Origin: Cytophagia bacterium
GTDB taxonomy: Bacteria; Bacteroidota; Bacteroidia; Cytophagales; Microscillaceae
Direction: 5' to 3'
Length of the DNA: 32,075 nucleotides
Assembly: GCA_004294005.1 (NCBI GenBank)
Contig: RDZP01000014.1
Coordinates: 1-32,075, forward strand
A model generated the notes under the pieces. That model was given only the letters and a program-made list of their open reading frames with translations. It was not told where the DNA came from and did not search any database. Both the position numbers and the translations under genes were made by a program. Positions 15,094 through 23,187 of this stretch are shown one piece after another; positions within the stretch are counted from its first letter, which is position 1, and the number at the start of each line of letters is the position of its first letter.

Positions 15094-15996
15094 ATGACAT
15101 CTATTTCTATTTGGTTAGCTGCTTTTAGATTACGCACTTTGCCTTTGTCCTTATCAAGTATTTTGATGGGTAGTTTTTTGGCACAATCACAACAAAAATT
15201 GGATATAAATATTTTTCTTTTAGCAATTTTAACAACAATTTTCTTACAAATTTTATCCAATTTAGCCAACGATTACGGTGATTTTGTAAATGGTGCAGAT
15301 ACAGACAAAAGAGAAGGTGAGGCAAGAATGGTTATTTCAGGTAAAATAAAACTTTTACAGATGAAAAATGCCATTATTATTTTTTCTTTTTTATCTTTTT
15401 TTTCAGGATTATCTTTGTTGTTGATAGCAGTCAAAACGTGGGAAATTTTTTGGTTTTTTTTGGGTTTGGGTTTGTTGTGCATTATTGCTGCTATTACTTA
15501 TACAGTTGGAAAACGTCCTTATGGTTATATGGGTTTGGGTGATATTGCTGTATTTTTATTTTTTGGTATTGTAGGTGTGGGTGGTACTTATTATTTACAC
15601 ACTCAATCTATTGATTTGAAAATACTTTTACCTGCGTCTGCTTGTGGTTTTTTGGCAACAGGTGTATTAAACCTCAATAATATGCGTGATATTAATACAG
15701 ATATATTGGCAGGAAAAAAAACAATTCCAACTCGTCTTGGACGAGAAAATGCTAATATTTATCATATTTTTTTGTTGATAATGAGTGTTTTGTGTATGGT
15801 TTTGTATGTGTTTTTTGTATATCAGCAATGGTCACAATGGCTTTTTTTGTTAATTCTTCCTTTGATTTATAAAAATATTTCAGTCGTTTTACGCACAAAA
15901 ATCAACAAAGATTTAGACCCTTATCTCAAACAACTGGCTTTGACAAGTTTATTATTAGTCATTTTATTTGGCTTGAGTAATTTTATCTTATTTTAA
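15094..15996 (+). CDS. menA: 1,4-dihydroxy-2-naphthoate polyprenyltransferase
   Basis: A 300-aa integral membrane UbiA-family enzyme that attaches the prenyl chain to dihydroxynaphthoate in menaquinone synthesis, the main respiratory quinone route in Bacteroidota. The first prenyl-diphosphate/Mg motif is NLANDYGDFVNGADTDKR (57-74). The second is NNMRDINTDILAGKKTI. Eight or so hydrophobic helices fill the rest. N-terminal WLAAFRLRTLPLS is typical of MenA. No other men gene is in the window. It is the last gene of the GH3/DUF4139 run. Confidence 0.93.
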   Translation: MTSISIWLAAFRLRTLPLSLSSILMGSFLAQSQQKLDINIFLLAILTTIFLQILSNLANDYGDFVNGADTDKREGEARMVISGKIKLLQMKNAIIIFSFLSFFSGLSLLLIAVKTWEIFWFFLGLGLLCIIAAITYTVGKRPYGYMGLGDIAVFLFFGIVGVGGTYYLHTQSIDLKILLPASACGFLATGVLNLNNMRDINTDILAGKKTIPTRLGRENANIYHIFLLIMSVLCMVLYVFFVYQQWSQWLFLLILPLIYKNISVVLRTKINKDLDPYLKQLALTSLLLVILFGLSNFILF

Positions 15997-16064
15997 AGCA
16001 GCAATGAATTTTCATTGATTACGATTATATAAGTGAAATTATATTTAAAATGAAATGCTTTAAA
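15992..16064. repeat. Nested inverted repeats at the end of menA
   Basis: TTTAAAGCA (15992-16000, covering the menA stop) pairs with TGCTTTAAA (16056-16064). A separate palindrome, CAATGAATTTTCATTG, lies inside (16002-16017). No T run follows, so it is more likely 3'-end mRNA structure than a classical terminator. Confidence 0.3.
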
Positions 16065-16315
16065 GAAAAAAAAATGGTAAATTATTTAAAAAAAAGGTAT
16101 CAATCTTGATAACCTTAGTATAAAATTGATTCAAACAAAATTTTTAATACCAATAAAATATAAAATATTTTTTATTTCAAAAAAAATGTAAATTAAGTAT
16201 TATAAATAAATTTTTTTATATATCTTTGTAAAAAATTAGCAAGTATTTTGAATCTAATTCACTGAATAAGTATTTATTCAATTCAAAAATTTTGTAAAAA
16301 ACAGCGTGTGTACTT
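15997..16315. other. Gap between menA and the STAND-WD40 gene
   Basis: 319 very AT-rich bases. Apart from the nested repeats at its start and a TAnnTTTG box at 16221-16228, nothing is recognisable. A 19-codon frame beginning near 16049 has no supporting signal. Confidence 0.5.
16221..16228 (+). promoter_or_regulatory. Putative -7 box of the STAND-WD40 gene
   Basis: TATCTTTG fits TAnnTTTG and lies 87 bases before the start codon. The -33 region is a poor match. Confidence 0.4.
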
Positions 16316-19300
16316 ATGCAAAATATAACTTCAACTACTACAAAGGCAGCAACCAATCCTTTTGTAGGACTTAGGTCGTTTGAAACAAACGAAAGTCATC
16401 TGTATTTTGGGCGCGATAAACAAATCAATGAAGCAAAAGAAAAACTATTTAAAAATCGTTTTTTAGGTATTGTTGGTGCTTCAGGACTTGGGAAATCCTC
16501 TTTTGTTTATTGTGGTCTCTTGAATACATTAGCCAACGAAAATCCTGATATGTGGGAATTATGTGTGGCACGTCCTGATATTAATCCAATAGGTAATTTG
16601 CTGAAATCTATTTTGAATAGAAAAATAGAAATGAGTGAATTTGGCGATTATACGCCCAATAGATTGATAGAGGAAATAAAAAATTTACAAGCAATTAGCG
16701 GTAAAAAACATTTAATTTATTTAGACCAATTTGAGGAGATATTTACTTTTGCTAAAGAAGATAATATCGCTAATGAACAGGCAAAACAATACGTAGAGAT
16801 GTTTATTGAGGCTTTTTCTCAAACAGAAGTGCCTATTTATGTCATTTTAACGATGCGTTCTGAGTTCATTGGAAGTTGCGCACAATACCCAAATCTTACT
16901 GAAAAATTGAACGAAAGTCAGTTTTTAATTCCACAAATGACAAGGGAAGAAAAAAGAGAAGCAATCATAAAACCAATTGCTTTGATGGGTGCAACGATTG
17001 ATGACAATCTGGTTAATAAAATTTTGTTTGATGCAGGTGATAGTGTAGACCAACTACCTGTGATGCAACATGCATTAATGCGTACTTGGACACAATGGAA
17101 AAAAAATAGATTTAGTGCTGAACAACCTATTAGTGCAGCGGATTATGAAGCAGTGGGTGGTATGCAAAAGGCTTTGTCTGTACATGCTAACGAGGTATAT
17201 AGTCAATTGAACGAAACAGAACGTATCATTTGCGAAAAAATATTTAAAACAATTACTGAAAAAGGAAGCGAAGGAAGTGGCGTAAGAAAACCTGCTTTGC
17301 TCTCTCAAATTACTGCGATTGCTGATTATCCTATTAATGAAGTAGCACATGTTGTCAATCATTTTAGAAAAGAAGGCAATGGACTTTTGATGCCCTCAGT
17401 TGATACACCATTGACTGAAGACACTTTGATTGATATTTCTCATGAGAGTTTGATGAGAATATGGACTTCTCTGGCGAAGTGGGTAGATGATGAATCAGGA
17501 AGCGTGAAATTATATTTACGTTTGGCTGATGCTGCAGAAGAACACCATTTAGCAAAATCAAAGCTTTGGAATCCACCTGATTTACAAATTGCTCAAAAAT
17601 GGAGAGATGAACAAAAACCTTCTCAAGCTTGGGGAATGCGCCATAATCCTACTTATGAAAGAGCAATGGCTTTTTTGGATTCGAGTCAAAAAGAATATGA
17701 TTTGCAACAAGCAAATAAAGAAAAATTACAGAAGAAACGTTTGGCAAATGCTAGAAAAATTTCGATTGCCTCTATTATTGCGGTCGTTATTTGTCTTTTA
17801 TTTTTATTATTTGCTTTGCAACAGGGGGAACAAGCTAAAAAAGCATCCCTTGCAGCAGCAGATGAGGCAAAAAAAGCAAAAGCTGCAACCGTAGTCGCTG
17901 AAGGTGAAAAAGTAAAAGCAAAAAAAAGTGCAACAGAGGCAGACAAAGCAAAGGAAGCCGCCCTTGATAAGGAAAAAGAAGCACTTGAAGCAAGTAAAAG
18001 AGCTCTCGAAGCAAAAGCAGCAGCTGATATTTCAGCAGTTGCGGCAATGCGGGCTGAAAAAAGTGCAAGAAATGACAGAGAAATTGCTCTTAAACAAATG
18101 GAAATTGCTGACATCAACCAAAAAGTAGCCGATATTAATTCAAAATTAGCAGGTATCGAAAAACAAAAAGCATTGATGGCACAAGAAAATGTAAGAAAAT
18201 TACAAATGGTTTCTGTTGCAAAAACAATGGCAATCAAATCTACCAAATTACCTGATTTAGATTTACAGAGTTTAGTAGCACAACAAGCAAGTTTATTAAA
18301 CTTAGAATATGGTGGAAAAGCAAATGACCCTGATATTTATCAAGGCTTGTATTATGCTGTCAAAACATTGAAAGGAAAACAAAACCCAAATTTTAATCAA
18401 CTCATAGGACATAGTTCAAATGTGAGAAGTTTGATACCTTTAGGAAATCAAATTATTTCAACAGGTAGTGATGGTAAGATTTTATCTTGGGCGACTGGTA
18501 ATGTTCCTTATTATGAATCTTCTACCATTTCATCAGCACCTATCAAAGCAACCAAAGGAGTTTTGAACAGGTCATTGGCATTTAGTAAAGATGGAACACA
18601 AATGGCGTGTGCAGGAGAATATCCATTTATTCAGGTATTTGAAGGAGGAAATCCAAAATTTGAATTACCTATTGCAGCAAGAGAAATTTGGTTTTTGGCT
18701 TACTTACCATCAGGTGAACTGCTTTCTGTTGATAATAATAAAAAATTATTGATTTGGAATACTAAAGCAGGCGCTCCACAAGGAAAAGAATTGTTACTAG
18801 CAGATATAAAAGTAAATGCGATAGCAGCACATCCTAATAAAAATCAATTTGCTATTGGTAAAAATAATGGTGAGATAGAAATTTATAATAATGCAGGACA
18901 AAAAATAAATGCTTGGAAAGATTTACCAAATGGTGCCATTACTGCTCTTGTTTATTCTACTGATGGTATTAAATTAGCAAGCGGTGCAGAAAGTGGAATG
19001 TTAAAAATATGGGAATCAGACTCAGGTGCGCTGGACGAGGAGCAAAAAGAACATAGAGCAAGAATAAGCTCTTTAACATTTAATAAATCAGGTGACCAAT
19101 TAGCAAGTGCAAGTTTTGACCGAACTGTACGTATTTGGAATTCTTCTAATTTGAATGAAATTCCTATTGTGTTAGATGATCACCAAGATTGGGTTTGGTC
19201 TATTGCTTTTAGCCCTGACGGAAAAAAATTATTAGCAGGTTGTAAAGATAATATGATTAGGGTTTGGGCTACACAAGCACAAGATATGCAGGATATAATT

Positions 19301-19420
19301 TGTAAAGATTTGCAGGCACAAACCAAAAGAAATGAACTTAAATTGACAAATGCTGAGTGGGAAAAGTATGTAAAAAAATTAGAAGGAAAACAAGTGCCTT
19401 GTACTTGTTGTAAAAACTAA
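16316..19420 (+). CDS. STAND-type NTPase with transmembrane helix, coiled coil and WD40 repeats
   Basis: A 1034-aa signalling NTPase. The N terminus NPFVGLRSFETNESHLYFGRD is typical of the novel STAND group nSTAND1. Walker A is GASGLGKS (54-61); Walker B is IYLDQFEE (Asp137). A winged-helix-like arm region follows (about 260-420). One membrane helix (about 482-503) precedes an Ala/Lys/Glu-rich coiled coil (about 505-640), and WD40 repeats fill about 694-995 (for example SGTDGK-like turns and RTVRIWNS). No signal peptide is seen, so the NTPase should be cytoplasmic and the coiled coil and WD40 part extracytoplasmic. The tail ends PCTCCKN, with three Cys. STAND proteins switch between closed and oligomeric states on ligand binding. 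No effector domain is visible. It is transcribed alone, with its own terminator. Confidence 0.88.
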   Translation: MQNITSTTTKAATNPFVGLRSFETNESHLYFGRDKQINEAKEKLFKNRFLGIVGASGLGKSSFVYCGLLNTLANENPDMWELCVARPDINPIGNLLKSILNRKIEMSEFGDYTPNRLIEEIKNLQAISGKKHLIYLDQFEEIFTFAKEDNIANEQAKQYVEMFIEAFSQTEVPIYVILTMRSEFIGSCAQYPNLTEKLNESQFLIPQMTREEKREAIIKPIALMGATIDDNLVNKILFDAGDSVDQLPVMQHALMRTWTQWKKNRFSAEQPISAADYEAVGGMQKALSVHANEVYSQLNETERIICEKIFKTITEKGSEGSGVRKPALLSQITAIADYPINEVAHVVNHFRKEGNGLLMPSVDTPLTEDTLIDISHESLMRIWTSLAKWVDDESGSVKLYLRLADAAEEHHLAKSKLWNPPDLQIAQKWRDEQKPSQAWGMRHNPTYERAMAFLDSSQKEYDLQQANKEKLQKKRLANARKISIASIIAVVICLLFLLFALQQGEQAKKASLAAADEAKKAKAATVVAEGEKVKAKKSATEADKAKEAALDKEKEALEASKRALEAKAAADISAVAAMRAEKSARNDREIALKQMEIADINQKVADINSKLAGIEKQKALMAQENVRKLQMVSVAKTMAIKSTKLPDLDLQSLVAQQASLLNLEYGGKANDPDIYQGLYYAVKTLKGKQNPNFNQLIGHSSNVRSLIPLGNQIISTGSDGKILSWATGNVPYYESSTISSAPIKATKGVLNRSLAFSKDGTQMACAGEYPFIQVFEGGNPKFELPIAAREIWFLAYLPSGELLSVDNNKKLLIWNTKAGAPQGKELLLADIKVNAIAAHPNKNQFAIGKNNGEIEIYNNAGQKINAWKDLPNGAITALVYSTDGIKLASGAESGMLKIWESDSGALDEEQKEHRARISSLTFNKSGDQLASASFDRTVRIWNSSNLNEIPIVLDDHQDWVWSIAFSPDGKKLLAGCKDNMIRVWATQAQDMQDIICKDLQAQTKRNELKLTNAEWEKYVKKLEGKQVPCTCCKN

Positions 19421-19445
19421 TCGATTTATCGTTATTCAATAAAAT

Positions 19446-19484
19446 AAAAAAAATCTTCTTATTAAAAAAAAGAAGATTTTTTTT
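19446..19484 (+). terminator. Terminator of the STAND-WD40 gene
   Basis: Arms 19446-19460 and 19470-19484 pair perfectly over 15 bp, the right arm ending in eight Ts, 25 bases after the stop. Confidence 0.75.
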
Positions 19485-19580
19485 GTTTTGGTAGTGAATT
19501 TGTATTATAGTAAAATAAGTTATTTTGTTATCATCAAAAAAATCTTTCATCAATGAAACAGGATTGTTTTTTTTACTATT

Positions 19581-21722
19581 ATGTATAAAAATATTTATTA
19601 TATCATTTTTATTTTAGTTGTATTTGCTTTTCAAAAATTATTTTCACAAGACAATCAAAGTGAGAAACAAAGCCAAAATGTTGCTTTAGAATCTCAAACT
19701 TCGACATTATTACATCAAATCAATAATACAAATACAGACAAAGAAAAGGTCGAACTTTATAATCATTTATGTGAAATTTTGGATAATAGCGAACCCGTAA
19801 AGGCAAGAAAATATGCCCAAACTGCTTTAGAATTAGCCCAAAAAAATAATTATTATCAGGGTGAAGCGGAATCGTTTAAAAATATTGGCGTAGTTTATCA
19901 ATTACAAGGGAATGCTTCGCAAGCGTTAGAATATTTTTTTAATGCACTCAAAATATATGAAAAAATAAAAGATGAAAGAGGAATCGCACACACGTTAAAT
20001 AATGTTGGAGTGGTTTATCAAGGAGAAGAAAAATATGAAGAAGCCCAAAAATATTATGAAAAGGTATTAAAAATTGATGAAAAACTCAAAGATGAGGAAG
20101 GACAAGCAAGCACTTTTAATAATTTAGGTGATATCTTTTATCGTCAAGATAAATTAGATTTAGCACTCGATTATTATGATAAATCTTTACAAATCAGAGA
20201 AAAACGTAATCATCAACAAGATATTGCAGTTTCTTTTAATAATATTGGATTGGTGTATTATGCTAAAAATAATAATAAAAAGGCTTTATTTTATTTTTAT
20301 AAAGCAATGAAAATCAATATATTAGGTAAGAATGAAATTAATTTGACTTCTACTTATAATAACTTGGCAAATACTTACCTTAAATCTGAAAAAATTGATA
20401 GTAGTTTCTTTTTTGCTCAAAAAAGTTTATCATTGGCAGAAAGACATAATTTATCACAAGAGTTGCAAGAGTCTTGTCAAACACTCTCTGAAATTTATAC
20501 TATCAAAAAAAATTATGAAAAAGCATTCGAATATCAATCTTTGTATTTGATGAGCAAAGAAGCACAATTCAATGAAAAAAATAAAAAAAGAATACAAAAC
20601 TTACAAACTTCTTATGAAGTAGAAAAAGCACAAAATCAATTATTATTAGAAAATAAAAAAAGACAATTACAAGATTGGGTGATTGGTGCTGTATCTATTG
20701 GTTTAGGTTTGGTTATTTTATTGACGTTGGTATTGTTACGTTCTTATCAACTCAAAAAAAGAGATAATCATTTGTTATCAACCAAAAATATAGAAATTAT
20801 AAGACAAAGCCAAGCCATCGAAATAAAAAATGAAGCAATCACACTCAAAAACGAAGAAATTGAAAAGAGAAATAAAGAAATTGCACTTAAAAATCATAAT
20901 ATAGAAAGTAGTATCAGGTACGCACAACGTATCCAAGCTGCGATGCTTCCTTCTAAAAAACAAATAGATGTCGTTTTGCCTAATTTTGTTTATTTTAGAC
21001 CGCGTGATGTGGTCAGTGGTGATTTTTATTGGTTTTATCAAACTGAAAAAAGACCAATTTATGAGCAAACAACCATTGGTGATGAAACAATACAAAAATT
21101 GGTGAGCTATGAAAATGAAAAAATAATTTTTTCTGTCAATGATTGCACAGGACATGGCGTACCAGGCGCTTTTATGTCTATGATTGGTGATTCGTTATTA
21201 AATCAAATTGTGGCAGACAAGGGTGTAACTTCTCCTGAACTCATCATCAAAGAAATGAATCAGGGGATTATGGAAGCATTACAACAAAAAGAAACACGCA
21301 ATAGAGATGGAATGGATATGATGGTTTGTGTGATAGATAGGGTTAATAAAACGGTCGAATATGCAGGAGCTAAAAATTCATTATTATATGTCCAAAATGG
21401 AGAAATTTTTGAATGTAAGGCAGATAATTTGTCAGTCGGTGGTTGGCAAGGAGAGGAGCATAAAGATAGAAATTATACAAAATATACACTCAGTTTTGCT
21501 GATAGTCCATTGATGATTTTTATGTATTCTGATGGTTATCAAGACCAGTTTGGAGGCGAAAATAATAGAAAGTACACCAAAAAACAATTCAGAGAAACAT
21601 TACTCAAAATTGCGAATGAACCAATGACTTATCAAAGAAGTATTCTTGAAGATTCTTTTTTGAGTTGGAAAGGCAAAGAAATGCAAATGGATGATGTATT
21701 AGTGGCGGGTTTTAGAGTGTAA
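19581..21722 (+). CDS. TPR sensor with SpoIIE/PPM-type serine phosphatase domain
   Basis: A 713-aa membrane phosphatase expected to remove phosphate from Ser or Thr of a partner such as an anti-sigma antagonist. A signal peptide (1-22, ending KLFSQ) is followed by about six TPR repeats (about 60-310), one membrane helix (366-391), a coiled coil of repeated EIxxKNxEIxxKN units (about 400-450) and a SpoIIE domain (about 455-713). Metal-binding residues are present: Asp481 in SGDFYW, Asp521 in NDCTGHGVPG, Asp651 in YSDGYQDQFGG, and Asp704-Asp705. It therefore looks active. The linker YAQRIQAAMLP is shared with the phosphatase encoded convergently at 21771-23081 (YARHIQSSLLP), so the domains are paralogous. 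The substrate is not encoded in the window. Confidence 0.92.
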   Translation: MYKNIYYIIFILVVFAFQKLFSQDNQSEKQSQNVALESQTSTLLHQINNTNTDKEKVELYNHLCEILDNSEPVKARKYAQTALELAQKNNYYQGEAESFKNIGVVYQLQGNASQALEYFFNALKIYEKIKDERGIAHTLNNVGVVYQGEEKYEEAQKYYEKVLKIDEKLKDEEGQASTFNNLGDIFYRQDKLDLALDYYDKSLQIREKRNHQQDIAVSFNNIGLVYYAKNNNKKALFYFYKAMKINILGKNEINLTSTYNNLANTYLKSEKIDSSFFFAQKSLSLAERHNLSQELQESCQTLSEIYTIKKNYEKAFEYQSLYLMSKEAQFNEKNKKRIQNLQTSYEVEKAQNQLLLENKKRQLQDWVIGAVSIGLGLVILLTLVLLRSYQLKKRDNHLLSTKNIEIIRQSQAIEIKNEAITLKNEEIEKRNKEIALKNHNIESSIRYAQRIQAAMLPSKKQIDVVLPNFVYFRPRDVVSGDFYWFYQTEKRPIYEQTTIGDETIQKLVSYENEKIIFSVNDCTGHGVPGAFMSMIGDSLLNQIVADKGVTSPELIIKEMNQGIMEALQQKETRNRDGMDMMVCVIDRVNKTVEYAGAKNSLLYVQNGEIFECKADNLSVGGWQGEEHKDRNYTKYTLSFADSPLMIFMYSDGYQDQFGGENNRKYTKKQFRETLLKIANEPMTYQRSILEDSFLSWKGKEMQMDDVLVAGFRV

Positions 21723-21726
21723 AAAT

Positions 21727-21767
21727 AAAAAAACTTTTAGAAGATAAATTTTTCTAAAAGTTTTTTT
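21727..21767. terminator. Bidirectional terminator between the two SpoIIE genes
   Basis: Arms 21727-21742 and 21752-21767 pair perfectly over 16 bp. Seven As open the left arm and seven Ts close the right, so it can stop transcription of both convergent genes. Confidence 0.78.
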
Positions 21768-21770
21768 GAA

Positions 21771-23081
21771 TTATAATTGATAACCAATCATTAGTACATC
21801 ATCAGTTTGAGGCTCCTTTCCTTTCCACTCAAAATGTGTATTGGATACTATTTTATGTTGTTCTTCAAAAGGTAAATCTCTGATACTCAATAACAGCTCC
21901 CTTTGTCTGCTCACCATAAATTTACGATTGGTTGTGCCACTAAATTGGTCTCGATAACCATCAGTAAACATATAAAAAGAAGTGCCTTCTTCGTATTGAA
22001 AAAACTGTCTTGTGAAGCATTTTTCTGCTCTTTCGCCTCCAATTGCAATTTTATCACCTTGATAAGCAATACCTTCGGTAGCATTAGGCGGAATGACAAA
22101 CATTTGTCCTCTTGCTCCTGCAAATTCAATGGTTTTGGTAGGTTTATCAATCCAAACCATACACAAATCCATACCATCTTTGGTATCTCTTTTTCCTTGT
22201 TTGAGTGCTAAAAATATTTCTTTATTAAGTCTTTCTAATATTTCATCTGTATCCCTTACGCCTTCAAACTCTACAATTTGTTTGAGGTAGGTTGTACCTA
22301 AAAATGACATCATTGCTCCTGGTACACCGTGTCCTGTGCAATCTGCACATACGACTAAAAATCTATGGGTAATCTTATCTTCATAAAACCAATAATAATC
22401 GCCTGAAACAACATCTTTTGGAAGATAAAAAATAAAAGAATGAGGTAGATTTTTTGTAAATTCACTCATTTCAGGTAGAAGTGAACTTTGAATATGTCTT
22501 GCATACTCTATACTGCTTGTAATGAGTTGGTTTTGTTCGTGAAGCACTGCATTTTTTTTAGCAATTTCGTCTTGTTGTGCTAATATTTCTTCACTTCTTG
22601 ATTTTATTTCTTCACTTTGTTGTATGATATAGGCTCTTTCGCGGGCTAATTCTTCTTGTAATTTATTATTATTTCTTGCTCTTCCAACTAATACCTTAAG
22701 GATACCTTGCAAAACGCTTACGTGTGTAATCATAATGCCATAAAACATTTTCTGGTCTAAGACTAATAATTGTGTATCTTCAACTGCTGTAACAGAAGCA
22801 GAACGTTCTTCTGTATCCAAAAGTGCATATTCTCCAAAAACCTGTCCATCAGTAAGGGTAGCAAATGTGTAATCTTGGTCATGGATTTTTACTAATCCTT
22901 TCAAAATAATATACATTTTTCTTCCTACATCACCTTTATAAAAAACGATTTCGCCTTTTTTTGCTAATATTTCTGTAAGTGTTTCAGCTACTTTGCGCAA
23001 CAAAGCATCATCACTATTGGCAAAAATACTGATGTTTTTTAATATTTGCATTCTCCTCTCTGTACTTCCTAATTGACTCAT
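21771..23081 (-). CDS. Cyclic-nucleotide-binding SpoIIE/PPM serine phosphatase
   Basis: A 436-aa soluble protein. Residues about 15-130 form a CRP-like cyclic-nucleotide-binding domain with the phosphate-binding cassette FGEYALLDTEERSASV; Glu84 and Arg93, which contact the ribose and phosphate in the family, are kept. A coiled coil (about 138-185) leads to a SpoIIE domain (about 195-436) with metal ligands Asp228 (SGDYYW), Asp247 (ADCTGHGVPG), Asp374 (FTDGYRDQF) and Asp427-Asp428. The likely role is Ser/Thr dephosphorylation switched by cAMP, cGMP or a related ligand. It lies 106 bases downstream of the LysM pseudokinase gene on the same strand and has its own promoter-like box. Confidence 0.92.
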   Translation of the reverse strand: MSQLGSTERRMQILKNISIFANSDDALLRKVAETLTEILAKKGEIVFYKGDVGRKMYIILKGLVKIHDQDYTFATLTDGQVFGEYALLDTEERSASVTAVEDTQLLVLDQKMFYGIMITHVSVLQGILKVLVGRARNNNKLQEELARERAYIIQQSEEIKSRSEEILAQQDEIAKKNAVLHEQNQLITSSIEYARHIQSSLLPEMSEFTKNLPHSFIFYLPKDVVSGDYYWFYEDKITHRFLVVCADCTGHGVPGAMMSFLGTTYLKQIVEFEGVRDTDEILERLNKEIFLALKQGKRDTKDGMDLCMVWIDKPTKTIEFAGARGQMFVIPPNATEGIAYQGDKIAIGGERAEKCFTRQFFQYEEGTSFYMFTDGYRDQFSGTTNRKFMVSRQRELLLSIRDLPFEEQHKIVSNTHFEWKGKEPQTDDVLMIGYQL

Positions 23082-23109
23082 TTGATTGTTAAAATATACT
23101 TTTTAAACA

Positions 23110-23117
23110 CAAATCTA
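23110..23117 (-). promoter_or_regulatory. Putative -7 box of the cNMP-SpoIIE gene
   Basis: TAGATTTG on the minus strand matches TAnnTTTG, 28 bases before the start codon. The -33 box is weak. Confidence 0.42.
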
Positions 23118-23187
23118 ATGTTATTTTTTGATATTAATATAAAATACGCAAAAAACTTTCCATTTTTTATTTTAATCAATAAAAAAA

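Noticed and set aside
17686-18246. 186-codon Ala/Phe/Ser-rich frame on the minus strand
   Set aside because: It is the antisense shadow of the Ala/Lys-rich coiled coil of the STAND-WD40 gene; composition simply mirrors that repeat.
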